Origin: Kalaharituber pfeilii
Taxonomy: Eukaryota > Ascomycota > Pezizomycetes > Pezizales > Pezizaceae
Assembly (NCBI GenBank): GCA_015179045.1
Contig: WHUZ01000047.1
Span: forward strand, 419,179-483,178
Length of the DNA stretch: 64,000 nt
Direction: 5' to 3'
Below, piece by piece: positions 1-11,465 of this stretch. Made by a program: the position numbers and the translations under genes. Below the pieces are notes generated by a model. That model had not been told where the DNA came from. It ran no database searches and saw nothing but the letters and a program-made list of their open reading frames with translations. Numbering within the stretch: the stretch's first letter is position 1; each line of letters begins with the position of its first letter.

Positions 1-184
1 TTTGAGGGGGATAGGGTGCTTGAGGCAGAGAATGTGGTGGCTGGAAGTGGGGTCGCGGAGTCTGTTGGCGTGGTGACAAGTTGCGGGCATTGCTGATGGG
101 ATAGGTGCAACCACCGCCGCCGAACCGGCAGAAGGGGGTAGGAACAGGGAAATCGGTGTTACTGGCACCTGGTTTCCTTCTCAT
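1..184 (-). CDS. possible partial gene running off the left edge
   Basis: On the minus strand a frame starting at an ATG at 184 (another in-frame ATG lies just upstream) stays open for about 61 codons to the edge of the window. The peptide is rich in Pro, Gln and His and contains a C-R-F-(G)4-C stretch that faintly recalls the first half of a CCCH zinc finger. The spacing is C-x6-C and I see no following Cys/His pair, so the resemblance may be chance. A second minus frame is also open here because the stretch is GC-rich, which weakens the coding case. The function is unknown, and it could simply be promoter DNA. Confidence 0.2.
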   Translation of the reverse strand, partial: MRRKPGASNTDFPVPTPFCRFGGGGCTYPISNARNLSPRQQTPRPHFQPPHSLPQAPYPPQ

Positions 185-3178
185 GGGTGGCATCCTCTGC
201 TACTATCCAATAGTTCTTGTTTCAAGGCGTTTGTGAGGGTATCCTATTGCCTTATGCTGGAGGGAGAATTTAATCTTGACAAGCTGCGAATATTCTGAAT
301 TAATTGGTATTCCTGACTATTTCTAAAAGCGCTAAATAAAAGAAACAACGTATTGAAGGGTTGTATTCAAGTGGAATAGGATGTGCTGACGGTTGCAAAT
401 CCAATACCACAAAACGATGAAATTGTGGGTGTAAGCTAAGATTTAAGAGCTCGGCTTCGCGTTTTGAGGGTATTTTTATGAGATTCATTGAGAGGGTAGA
501 GACAGAGCGGGGGGCGGAGGGGTATGAGGCAATATAGGTAGAGTCAGACTGAATTATGTGTAAGGAACGTATCAGATGGGGTTGGTATATGTTGAGATAT
601 CAATCCACACGTACGTGTACAAGAAGAAAGGAAGAGAAGGGAGGATGGGGTATGTGCTGCACTGATGTCACATAAGTAATAAAAATGATTCATAATGATG
701 CCAATTGAATCGGCCCGAGGCTCTCAACTGAAGTCGAATTGAGAAGAGGTATTGAGGGTAACGGTGTACTAAAAATTTCGGCGATGTTTCAGGGTAAGGG
801 ATTTTGCTGTAGAACGCAACTGACTAAAAGACGAATACTGTTGAAGTGGGAAGTCTGGAGGGTATCGGGTGGGTATATAGAATACATGGCCTGCTCGAGA
901 GATTGCACCTTTTGGCGTTGTAGGGGAGCTCTATAAGCTTCGGGATGCAAGGGTGCAATTCCAGCGTATAAATTGGAATCATAGAGACGATTGGTAATCG
1001 AATGGGCTATGTATGTAGTATGGTCAGCGGCTAGGCTTCTTTATTAATTGCGAGAGAAGACTAACCCAAAGTCAGAAAATCCTAACAGATTGGTGGGCTC
1101 GTTCCTATTAGTAGATGCAATCAAGCTATCATGCAGAACTTATCTTTACCGATGCAGTGGCAGAAATTTGAGTGAGCTACAGATATTGTGTTTTTTTATT
1201 AGCATTGCTGTGTTCACAGTGGTACTTGGGAAGTTTCTAGCTACATACCGCCTCCTTTCCTGCACTGACAGATTCCAAATCTAGGGTCAGCTTTGTCTCT
1301 AATGTTTCAGAATGTACTAGTAGATGATGGAACAAGCTGTGACTAATCTGGGGAGTTTCTAAGTCCTGATTTGGAGTGATTGCGATGAGGTTGAGGAGGA
1401 CAAGGTGAGTCGGCGTAAGGTTTTTTTTTTTTAAAAAAAAAAAATAAGTAAATAAATAAATAAATAAAATAAAGAAGACGAAGCTCGTCATCAACAAGGG
1501 ATTCTTCGCTCTGTGAGCTTTATAGGTTTTACGAAACCCATGAAGTGGCATGATGTCATACGACACGAAAAAGTTCTTCCCTGGTGATTAGAGAACACCG
1601 GTTAGTGTATACATTCATCAAGAATTGCTGGAGTAAAGGAGGAAAAGGAAAGGGCCTGGGGAGAGATAGCGGGGCATGTTTATATAACGTATTTTTCTTT
1701 TATTTATGTGGTAAAGTAAGTTTAAGGAACGTTACTTTTTGTGCGGTGGCCACATAACTATAGCGAAGACTTTCACTCTTCAAGTTGTGATTTTCAGTAC
1801 TGGGTACATTGACAATACGAGCTTTGCATTTTTAAGATTTAGATCTGAGCAACTCACCACCAGAATTGAAGCAGGTACGAGGCACAGCCGAGATCGCCAG
1901 TTCTTTCCTGTTGTAATAAACCGAACATTGCATTGTGCTCCTCTGAGCACGTGGACAGAAGATTGGCAGGGTTTATGCGTTTTTATAAGTACTAACTAGT
2001 GGTCTTATATCTCTGGACACTGGAATGGAGCATGTGATTGACGGTGTGTGGTGTTGATTCCTGATGGCGACGTACGAAATCGATGTAGAGGTAATTAAGG
2101 CGAGAGGGATATGTTATAACAAACACGACTGCAGTGATGGAATTGTGCATATGTATTAATTAATGTATGCCTTCCGGTGTTTATAGTAAGGTCTGTGGAG
2201 GGTGCTAAGGACATCGAATCACACATCGCGACACATCAGCAGCAGCAGCGTATAAAGCGCAAGTAGAAGCATCCGGGATGTCGCGCATTATCTGCTGCCA
2301 TTGGTTTAAGAAGTATTGTCTTTCCTAAGCTATCCATTCGCAGCTTGTTTATCAAAGCCCTGCGCAGACATTGAGCTTGGAAGAGAGTCTCAGTGCTCGT
2401 GTCGCTCAGTGGCATACGCAGAAGATACCCTAATATCTCTGCTCCGAGCGCGTATTGTCTATCGCAGGCAAACAAGCATAGAGTACACAAGCCTGCAAGT
2501 CTGATAATGTACTGCAGGCCACCCCTGCAAGGGAAAAAAAAGGAAAAAGAAATGCTGCGAGATATACCTGGATTACAGATAGCAGGAAAGAACGCATTTA
2601 CGCATGAGACAACGTTGCCCTGCCATTGCGCGCGGCGGTCGTATCTACAGTCTGCAGGTGCCTCCCGGCTCGGCCATCGGCTTCATCGCAAGCAGCCGCG
2701 AGAAAGAGCAAGCGCGCAGCAGCAGCAGCAGCAGCAGCACGCCCGAACCCGCCCTGCTGCCTCCGACGCTCGTTGCCCCGACTCAACTTGGTCTTGACGC
2801 TGTCGATACCTGCCCGTCCCGCCCCGCCCCCGCCCCCGCCCCCGCCCCCCGCCTCCTCACCCCCAGACGGCCCCTCTGCTCGCTCCCACGCAGAAACTAT
2901 AATCCGCAGTACGCTACAGCCACGGCCTGGCTTGGCTTCCATCCCGGCTTCCAGTTCTTGCTGCTCCCTCACCGCGACTACCTCCCCCTCCCACATTGAG
3001 CTGCGAAACATCGCAGTTACCTCAATACGTCCAAGCCGGGCAGCCAGAAGGTGCTTCAGGTAGCCGGGATTGGCAGAACCCCCCATTCAAGCGCCCGGCC
3101 TCGGCCATAGCACTTCGTGCACGCTGTTCATTCCCCTTCAATTGACTCCCACCACCTTGCTGACCCGGCCCTCCCACA
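185..3178. other. intergenic region and mdv1 leader
   Basis: I see no gene with support in this stretch. It contains a T12A12 palindromic tract at 1421-1444 followed by an (AAAT)n-like run to about 1470. From about 2610 to 3000 there is a strongly GC-rich block with a CAG run near 2719-2740 and repeated CCCCCG units near 2821-2850. Several overlapping open frames in that block, on both strands, are Ala/Pro/Ser/Gln-rich and look like composition artefacts. The block most likely belongs to the promoter or 5' leader of the mdv1 gene that starts at 3179. Confidence 0.6.
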
Positions 3179-5605
3179 ATGACAACCCCACCCTCTCCAA
3201 CTAGCGGTGGACCCCCGCCTATAGTCACTCCTCCGGCGTCGACGGCCTCGGAAACCGCGGCTAGGGCCATTCGACAGGCCGCAGACCACGCTCTCACTGC
3301 AGTATCTGTAAGGCTCACGCTAAACCTTAACTTAACCCTTTCCCCAGACTTCGCATCTTGTTCCCTGACCCCGCAAATACTAATGAGCGTACCTCAGGGA
3401 CGAGATGTCACAGCCTTCGGCCGAACAGTGACTGCAACCGCAGCCACCCTGATTCAGCCATTGGGAGACTCGATCACGGCTACCTCAAAGAATTATCAGC
3501 ATGCGATGACCGACATCTCCAAGGAGCTCAGAAGGCCCTCGATTCAGAACAGAGTCCTGAACTTTGCCCAGAGGACCCCCACAGAGATCGTTCGTGGGAA
3601 GCTCTCTACAACTGAAATTCAACACAAAGCACTAACATTTTTGCCCGATGACCTCCTACGCAACATCCCGGATTATGATTCGCAATACTCGCTCTTCCAA
3701 GGCTTCCAGGCTAGTTTACCGGACGGTAGTGGTCGAAGAGGCAAAAAAGATGGTCAGAAGCAAATCATGGGCACCGACGCAGCTGCAGAGACATCCAATC
3801 TCGAGAAGTTGAGCAGGGAGAGGGAGGATTTAACACATCAATTGGAGATGTTCTCTATTCGAAAAAACATGGCTTCATGTGAGATTAGGGAAATTGATAT
3901 TAAAATTGCTAATCTAAATGCAATGAGGAACATTGTCCTTGAAAGGCTCGCAAAGTTTGAGCAGGAGGAGGCACAGCTCGAACATGAAAGTATGTCTTTA
4001 GGATTGACCGGTAGCTTGTGACAGTTACTGACTTTGGTACAGTATTGGATCTCGACAATAAGATTGAAGATATCCAGGAAGAACTAGATTCTGTGCATTT
4101 AGAAGAAGGTGACTCGGACACCCCTAGCTCAGACGCGAACCCAGGTTCATTCATGACCGAAAGCGTTTACGGAAAGCTATCCAACTCATCACTCAGAGCT
4201 CCTAAGAAACATCGCAATAAGAGTAAGAGAAAGGGTTTTTTCCCTGCTACACGCTGTAGAGTATTACGTTCTAATATGCGACAGGGAGGATATCAATGCC
4301 TATCCTACACGAGCATTTCGAGCCAGGGCATAAGATCAGCGAAATCCCCACCCATCCAGATAGCATTACATCTCTTGACTTTGATGTACCTTTTGGAACT
4401 ATGGTCACTGCGGCAGTGGATGACACAGTCCGGGTGTGGGATTTGTCGAGCGGACGCTGCTTGGGAATGCTGGAGGGCCATCGTGGTATGTCCAAAAATA
4501 CCAATTCTGGTTGAGATAAGCATATTGATGTTGTTCCAGCTTCTGTGAAATGCCTTCAGGTGGAGGACAACCTTGTTGCTACTGGCTCTTTGGACGCAAC
4601 TATCCGTCTATGGGACCTAAGCCGCGCAGAGACATACAGGTCAAGTGGTAACCACATCAACAAGAAAAAGAATTACAACGGCGAGGACGCAGACGACGAA
4701 GAAACAGACGACGGCCGCCCGTCCACAAAATCCACTAGCCATTCTGGAGTAGATCAAACCGGACTAGGTGAATGCGCGGTCTTTAGCTTGGACTCCCATG
4801 TGGACGAGGTCACAGCGATCTACTTCCATGGCGACACCCTGGTCTCTGGATCCGCGGATAAGACGCTGCGTCAGTGGGATTTGGAGAAGGGAAGGTGTGT
4901 GCAAACGCTAGATGTGCTCTGGGCGGCGGCGCAGAGCTCACTTGCACCTGGTGCAGATGATGCGAAGTGGAGGAGTACGGGGAGGACGCCAGATTTAAAG
5001 GCGGACTTTGTGGGAGCGTTGCAGTGTTTTGATGCGGCGCTGGCGTGTGGAACGGCGGATGGGATGGTGAGGTTATGGGACTGTATGTGCTCTGCGGCAA
5101 GGATGGTTTAGTTTGGGCGGGCTGTGAGGGATGCTGACTTTGGTGGTATGAATAGTGCGAAGCGGTCAAGTACATCGTTCATTGGTGGGACACACCGGGC
5201 CGGTCACGTGTTTGCAATTCGACGATGTCCATCTTGTGACGGGAAGTTTGGATAGGAGCATTAGGGTAACATATACCCCCCACTCAAATCTGCCTCCCTA
5301 GTTCTGACATGATCATTCATTTTTTCTTACAGATCTGGGACCTCCGTACCGGCTCCATCTACGACGCTTACGGCTACGACAACCCGATCACGAGCATGCA
5401 ATTCGACACGAGAAGGATTGTATCGGCCGCACAGGAGCCCGTGGTCAAAGTGTACGATAAGGCGGACGGCAGACACTGGGACTGTGGAGAGAAAGGGTCG
5501 AGGGAGGATGGAAAGGAGAGGAGTATCGTGGATACGGTGAGGATTAAAGATGGGTATTTGGTAGAGGGGAGGAAAGATGGAGTTGTGGGGGTTTGGGCTT
5601 GTTAG
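3179..5605 (+). CDS. mdv1: Mitochondrial division protein 1 (Mdv1), WD40 adaptor
   Basis: Mdv1 is the adaptor on the mitochondrial outer membrane that links Fis1 to the dynamin Dnm1 during fission. Proposed exons are 3179-3307, 3398-3989, 4043-4222, 4285-4485, 4540-5086, 5157-5265 and 5333-5605, giving 676 residues in one frame. In order it has a Fis1-binding-type N-terminal part with the motifs [14 protein letters not shown] and [11 protein letters not shown], a coiled coil at roughly residues 175-240, an acidic and basic linker, and a WD40 propeller from about residue 310 to the end. Blades close with VRVWDL, IRLWDL, LRQWDL, VRLWD, IRIWDL and VGVWAC. The exon 5 donor is uncertain: GTATGT at 5083 breaks the frame, while GTGCTC at 5087 keeps it. 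The first intron is exactly 90 nt and has no stop, so its retention would add 30 residues. Family assignment is firm. Confidence 0.93.
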
Positions 5606-6330
5606 CATGGGTGGACGGAAGGTTAGGGGTGAGGAGCGAAGGGTGAGGTAGAGGGAAATGCTTGTTTGGAGAGGAAGAGAATTTTTGTATAAAAAGTTGG
5701 GGAGGCTTTCAGGGTATTCAGGAAAAAAAATATTGTGATGTGATATGAAGGAATATGAAGGTTTTAGCATGCGTTTTCTTGTTTGAAAATTATGAAATGA
5801 ACGAAAAAATGGATAGAGTTTTGAGTAATCTTTTGGTTTTTGGTTTGTTTTTTCCCCTTGACGGGCTTTTTCTTTCCTGGAGTGGGTCTGTGAACGGGGG
5901 AGGTAAGGGGTAGTTAGTGGGGAAGGAATGGAAAAATGTTGTGAAGGGTTTTATCTACCTTGGAAAATTTTTTACATTTAGGAAGGAAGGGAAGGACTTC
6001 CAAATCGGCAAAAAATAGGTAAATCTAATGTCTCCTCTCACGCAAAAGCTTACATTTCCCTTTCAAATATTTATGTATAATTCAATTTCAAAATGGAAAA
6101 AAAAGTCCACAAAAATAGAGTCACAAAAAACGCCAATATAGCAAAAACAAAGCCGACGCAAACAAAAAAATCAACCAATCAATTCTTTTTTTTTTAAAAA
6201 AAAAAACTTTCCCAAGCTACCCTCTCCCCTCACCTTCCGTAAAATATCCACTTGAGGGTAATTTTCAGCTTCCAATCTCACCTCCAGACTCCCCCTCCCC
6301 TCGTTCCCACGCGCCGCGTCCCTCTCCTCC
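5606..6330. other. convergent intergenic region mdv1/bcp1
   Basis: This is 3'-flanking sequence of two convergent genes. It is A/T-rich from about 5990 on and contains a T10A11 palindromic tract at 6186-6206, which could serve as a two-way termination or polyadenylation-type element. No open frame here is convincing. Confidence 0.6.
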
Positions 6331-7438
6331 CTAAAACGGCTTGAACTCCTCCTCCAACCTCTTTGCCACCTTCGGCAACTTACTTCTCTCTAACAAAATC
6401 ATGCTTCCCGCCGGCAATATGCCGTAGTCCGAGAATGTCCTTTTCGAATCCGCGGCACCCTGGTCCTTTTCCTTCGTATACTTGAACCCCCCGTGCGCCA
6501 GCGCGTACTTTTGAATGACTTCGTCCTCAGGATGGAAGAAGTTGACTTCCCCTCCCCCCGCCATACCCTTCCCTCTTTCTTTTCCCTTTTCCTTCTTCGA
6601 TTTGTTGAGCGTTGCCGGTATCTGCCTCATCCGCGACTTGAATTTTTTTGCTTTGGGCCGCTCGAGCTCCTCATCCGAAGCCGCATTCTCGTCTGCATTC
6701 TCATCTGCGTCTAGTTGCGAGGGTATCTCCGTGTACGTTTTAGATACGATGAGGAAGGCCCCAAAATCGTATGGCTCCTTGTCTTCTAGCGCCCACTGTA
6801 TCTCCTCTAGAATCATCTTATACATCGGTGGAACGATCTCAGTCGGCAGATTGATAAGTCTCTCAGTCAATATCAGCCCTAGGCCACCTGGCTTTATTCC
6901 ATCCGAACTCGCTGCCAGATACTTGTGTATCGCATCATGCAGCTCCGGGGTCGTTTTTGATTTTTCGAGCAAGTAGTCAATGAGAGTCTTGAAAGCGGGG
7001 CTGGATATGGAATGGAGATTTGCATTGAGGACGGTGAGGAACGCTACGGGATCCGATTCGTTGCCGTCGAGTTTGATGGTGGTGCCGACAAGGGGCTGGG
7101 AGAGGATGAGGTCGGTTAGGGAAGAGAGGTCAAAGAGGGAGGAGTCGGCATCAAAAAGCTGACGGAGGAGCACGCGGAGGCCGTGGAAGTCGTGCGCAGG
7201 CTGTGGATCGAACCATTCGAAGGAGACGGGGACTTCGGTGAAGTCCTGTTGTGGTGACAAGAAAGTTTAGTGAGAAAGAATTGTGGGGAATGGGGTAGGG
7301 AAGAGGAGCTTGAGGGTTTTGGGACGTTACCTCGTCGGGGCCGGAGTCCGAGTCGTTCGGCCCGGAGCCTGTTTTCATCTCGACGTCGCCATCGGAGGTG
7401 GGTTCGGTGGCTTCTTTGCCGTGCTTCCGTTTCGGCAT
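6331..7438 (-). CDS. bcp1: Bcp1 nuclear protein (BCCIP family chaperone)
   Basis: Bcp1 belongs to the BCP1/BCCIP family. In yeast it is a nuclear chaperone for ribosomal protein Rpl23 and helps export the PI4P 5-kinase Mss4. Two exons, 7331-7438 and 6331-7245, join in frame to 340 residues, the usual family length. The first exon encodes the basic start MPKRK followed by an acidic stretch ending in GPDE. The second begins DFTEVPVSFEWFDP, a family hallmark, and continues with the HDFHGLRVLLRQLFD motif and QPLVGTTIKLDG. A Lys/Gly-rich loop (about residues 230-260) and the family-typical C-terminal part with FFHPEDEVIQKYA follow. A later in-frame ATG at 7260 would give a protein without the acidic start, but that position falls inside the intron. 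Confidence 0.93.
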
Positions 7439-7891
7439 TGTTGATGGAGATGTATTGTTTTCGGTCTTACAGGTCTAGTAAAAGTAGATCAGTGAAGAGA
7501 TCAAATGACTCCGTTCTCCGTGGGATAGTTGTAAGGCGTGGGGTAAACGTGGGGGAATGTTCTATGCTCGCGATAAGCTGTAAGCTTTTTTTTGTGGGGG
7601 AGAATTTGTCCTGTACTTTCTGGATTAAGCTTTTCTGAGACACATGCGCCAAGACCTTGGAGAAACCTAATTAGGATTGGGTTTGCTAACCAGAACTTGG
7701 TTGGTGTGGTGCTGTAGAGGAGGAAAGTGGACTATTCATAGAGGGAAGAAGGAGCAAATAGCTGGAATTGATCGAGGTCTATGGATCTGACTTTCTTCAA
7801 CCTTGTAACGATGATGATATCGTCCTGGGGCCTCCCCCTCTCTCCCCCTCATTATATACCCTTTCCTGTCTGGTACCCCTTCCCCTTCTAG
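7439..7891. other. bcp1 upstream region
   Basis: This is the promoter side of bcp1 up to the inverted-repeat element that begins at 7892. Minus-strand open frames here are short and unlike any family. No regulatory element stands out. Confidence 0.5.
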
Positions 7892-7935
7892 TAGAGGGAT
7901 TTTGCAACATCCGGGTAAAGTTGTTCGGGTAATTA
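7892..7935 (+). repeat. left terminal inverted repeat of outer element
   Basis: This 44-bp sequence is identical to the reverse complement of 8892-8935. It starts with the shared family end TAGAGGGATTTTGC. Confidence 0.93.
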
Positions 7936-8000
7936 TTAAGCAATGTTGCTGTAGCAACGAAGTGTTTGTGGCGCAGTTAACAGCATATATACAGGTTAAT

Positions 8001-8580
8001 TAGAGGGATTTTGCTGATACCAGGGATTTATCAGGGATAAAGCCCTAAACATGTGGCACAACCCTGGGAATAGCAAAAAATGCAATTGAGTTTTTGCTGC
8101 ATCAGGGATACTCCAGGTTTTCTCCCTTTCGTGCCCAGCCGCTAACCTACTTATCTCACTGAACTTCGAGATGGCAACTCAATTCAAAGCTTACTAAGTC
8201 ATAACTGCGGGTGTGCTATGACTACTACTACCAATTTGGACTGGTAACTATAGGCAGTACAGGTCGTAGTGTAGGCCTTTGCTCCCATGAAAATGGAACA
8301 CCTTTGAACTACGTGTATCACAACTCAACATTCTCAGACAATCCCTGATTTTTGGTTTACCGTGTGAATCAGTTCACTGGATCGATCTCAGCTTTCAGAA
8401 TGAAAATTGAGTAAAAACTGGTGAAGATAGATGGGAGTCAAAAAGCAGTGGTTTCCAGGGATCCAGCCCTGGAAATCCAATCCCAGGGATGAAATTCCTC
8501 CCGTAGGTTTCTCTAGCGCGTGGCGCAGTCATCCCTGGAAATCCCTGGAAACCATCCCTGGTGCCAGCAAAATCCCTCTA
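8001..8580. mobile_element. nested TIR element with subterminal CCAGGGAT repeats
   Basis: The left end TAGAGGGATTTTGCTG is matched by the reverse complement of the right end. The match continues for 27 bp with two mismatches (ATACCAGGGAT against GCACCAGGGAT). The first 14 bp are the same as in the outer element, so the two belong to one family or to sibling families. Both ends carry clusters of the octamer CCAGGGAT or close variants in either orientation (for example near 8020-8060 and 8455-8560), an arrangement seen in elements whose transposase binds subterminal sites. No transposase frame is present. Similar ttaacagca sequence flanks both sides (about 7976 and 8581), which may reflect the pre-insertion sequence. 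Confidence 0.8.
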
Positions 8581-8891
8581 TTAACAGCAAGTATACCGCT
8601 TAAACCCATTTTCTTGAGAAAACTTGGATTTCATAACAAAGTATTTTTTTATACACGCGCTTCTGTCTATAATATCTTCAGACACTCCTCTATCATTAGA
8701 GCCGAAAAAAATGCCATCTCAAGCAAGTCGTGAAGCAAGTAATGCCAGCCAAACTATACGTATCGCGTGTGTAGCTATCTCACAGTCTCCTAAGGTTGTA
8801 CCAAGAATTTTACCCAAGTCGCAATCCCAAGTTGCTTGCAAAATCCCTATTGCTGTTACGGTTATTTTTTGCGCTTAATAATCGTGCTTTG

Positions 8892-8935
8892 TAATTACCC
8901 GAACAACTTTACCCGGATGTTGCAAAATCCCTCTA
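8892..8935 (-). repeat. right terminal inverted repeat of outer element
   Basis: This is the reverse-complement partner of 7892-7935, with all 44 positions matching. It ends GCAAAATCCCTCTA. Confidence 0.93.
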
Positions 8936-11465
8936 GTAATCACCTCCCCTTCCGGCCTTCCCTCGTCATGGCACGTGAAATGCCAAGATGTCCCACCACA
9001 CCCAGACGGGTTTGCGACAGTGCCAAGTTGCAGGCTAAATTGATGTCGTTGGGGATGCGCAGGGTTGTTGTTTCCATGACAGACTGCAATTGTCTAGACT
9101 ACGAAGTAGTCTCATGTCATTTATGGGCACAGGTAAGCGACATCTGAACGTTCCATCTGTGCAAGAGATCTGAAAATAAACCTTCATTCGCCGTAGGTCC
9201 ATCATTCAGCCACACTACAGCGCCGCCAAATGGCAAACCAGGGGAGATTTCTCGACCCAAACCAATCCCTTTTGCACCAACGAAAGGTATCGTTGCCATT
9301 GCCTTGTTGGCAGGTACCAGGCGGCGAGCACGAAAGAATAATCCTTGACTGGCAAAGTAACGTTCCGTGAGGAAATCACAGGTGCAAGCCACTGCGATCA
9401 TCGAACAATAATGCCTAAATGATCACAGGACGAGTTAATGGATGGCTGTCTCTGCAATGGCCGAAATTTGCGGCACTGCAGGAAGCAAAGTAATCGACGA
9501 CAAGGCGTTACATAGGACCTTCTCACCTCATCATTACCTGGTGTCGGCAGTTCCACTGCACTGGATCTATAAAGTTGGTTACATGTGGTTGCATGCTGTC
9601 CATCTAACAGCCATGCCGAGCTGTGGACTACATTGCCCTATGGCGATCCATCAATCTACCCTTGTCGTTGCTGATGGGAGCGGGGCGATATTAATTTGGG
9701 AATGTAGCACGCAAACAGCACAAAGCGGTAGTCTGGTTCGAGACTGGCAGACAAATAGACCCACGCGGCTAGAGTGCGTGACACTTCCAGCGCGTCAGGT
9801 TGGTCGATCGCGGGTGAAGAAGGGCTGGTTAGTGGGCTTGAGATTGGGCCAAATTTGCCAGATGCGCGGAGAGCCAGTCGCCTGAACTGCGCTGCTGATG
9901 GGGGCTGGGTTTCCGGCTTCTGATGGTAGATGAAAGTATTGGCGACTTTGCTATATTGCTGCTATTGCTGCGTCTGTCGAATCCTTGTTTCACACTGGGC
10001 ACGAAACCACGTTTCACAAGCAATGCTTACAACCATTTGTTAATGTTTGATCTCTTGACAATCTGCAAGTTAATGATACCTATGAGCTGGATGAGAAGAA
10101 TGCACCAATTGTACCCAGGTTTATGCTGTTAGACCAATACCAGCAGCGGCCCACTTGTTCTCGCGTACGAGGTAGAGTGTGCATGCTACGCTGTGCTCCA
10201 CCGCCCTGCCGCATATACCCCACTTTTTCTAGTCCAACATCATCAATTGGTGACCGGACGGGTCTGCATCTGACGTCTGGGGGGGGATATGGCGATGCGC
10301 CCGAAGAGGGGCCTGCATGCATAGAGGGAGACTGCGATTGAAACCCTCTTAGCAGGTTGGTGTCCTTGACTGATCTCCTGCACTGCCCATCTTCGCTCTC
10401 CTCCAGTTGCGATCCAGGCCCAGCGCTTGTCCTCCAGATCGCAGGCCGCCGCCGCGCTCGTGACGACAGTGACGCCCAGCACTCGCTTGCCCGTATACCG
10501 CGCCCGCCAAGCCTGCCCTGCGTGCGCTGCGTGCGGCCCTGAGCTGCGAGCCCCACGGCCGCAGGCCAGAACCAGGGGCCAACAAGGGAGCATCTCATTT
10601 TAAATTGCCATTCACCTGCCCGGCCCCTGTGCGCTGCCCCTGGCGGCCGCCGCGAGGGGAGGCCAAGGCCGTCGCGCTGCCCTCCACTGCGGCCAGAGCC
10701 AGCCATATGCTGTGGCTGCTGCCGCCGCCGCCGCCGCTGCTGTTGCTGCTGCTGCTGCCGCTGAGCACCCCATCTCCTCTCCCCACATTCCTTTCCCTCC
10801 TGCCTCGCCCTTCCCGTCGTGTCGCTGTCGCTGTCGCTCGCTCGTGGTGGCCCTCCAGACATCTCGCCAGATGTTCTAGCCTGTCATTACCATCGCATCA
10901 CGCTCGTTCTTTTACCTCCGCCGACACGCATCTCCTTGCGTGCTGGGCTGCATGCTCGAACAGGCTACCTCCTGCAAATCCCGCCCCGCCCGCACCCCCC
11001 CGAATTCCACTCTTTGCTGTCCAACATTCGCTCCTTACTGCTACGTCCACGCAACGCTACTGCAGCCCCAATACCTCGCCTGTCCAACAACCCCCCCCCC
11101 TCCCCCCAAAAGAATCCCCCCCCCGCCCAATTAGCCAACCAAACGTTTCCTATTCAATAATTCACTACGCTCTTTTTGAACGCTTTGCCAATTGTGCCTA
11201 TTCAATTTATCACCTGTTTTTCTTTTTTAATTTTTTTTTTTTTTTTTTTTCGCTCTCCTTCCTTCTTGTTCCTGTCGCTTTCCCCCCCACCCCCCTGTAG
11301 CCGCAGGTCTGCCTACGATCTTTGTTCACGCCCGCTTCCTGATACCCACGCATACACTCCCTCTAGCTGCTGCACTACAGACGTCACGCTGGGAGCCTCA
11401 CGTTCACTGTCCCTCTGCGAAGGAGAGACAGGCGACGTGGAGAGATAGTACCGGTCAACCTCCCA
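8936..11465. other. intergenic region and leader of the SH3 membrane-protein gene
   Basis: No convincing gene is seen. Open frames at 9117-9401 (-) and 9442-9885 (+) have no recognisable motif. From about 10380 to 11000 the sequence is GC-rich with a CTG/CCG run near 10725-10765. From about 10950 to 11300 the plus strand becomes pyrimidine-rich, with a 10-C run at 11091-11100 and a 20-T run at 11231-11250. Such CT-rich stretches are common just upstream of transcription starts in filamentous fungi, so this is probably the promoter of the gene starting at 11466. Confidence 0.6.

Larger units (their letters stand above)
7892..8935. mobile_element. TA-flanked terminal-inverted-repeat element (MITE-like), outer copy
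   Basis: The ends are perfect 44-bp terminal inverted repeats at 7892-7935 and 8892-8935, beginning TAGAGGGATTTTGC and continuing with ACATCCGGGTAAAG. The termini are compatible with a TA target duplication as used by Tc1/mariner-type DNA transposons. The 1044 bp contain no transposase-like frame, so the element is non-autonomous. A second related element (8001-8580) is nested inside. Removing it leaves an outer element of about 465 bp, a typical MITE size. A further internal end-like motif, GCAAAATCCCT at 8838-8848, may be a relic of a third insertion. The perfect identity of the outer repeats suggests the insertion is fairly young. Confidence 0.88.

Noticed and set aside
2393..3318. Overlapping open frames on both strands (65-160 codons) in the GC-rich leader of mdv1
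   Set aside because: They are composed mainly of Ala, Pro, Ser, Gln and Arg, overlap in several frames, and show no domain. This is what GC-rich, stop-poor DNA produces by chance.
7945..7958. GTTGCTGTAGCAAC, an inverted repeat resembling an X-box, inside the outer transposable element
   Set aside because: One constrained position deviates from the RFX consensus, and it lies within a mobile element, so it is more likely a structural part of that element.
8431..8878. Frames inside the nested element that could have been a transposase remnant
   Set aside because: They are too short, show no DDE-type motif, and overlap the repeated CCAGGGAT array and inverted repeats.
9117..9885. Open frames at 9117-9401 (-) and 9442-9885 (+) between the transposable element and the SH3 gene
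   Set aside because: No recognisable motif and no plausible exon partners, and the composition matches the surrounding non-coding DNA.
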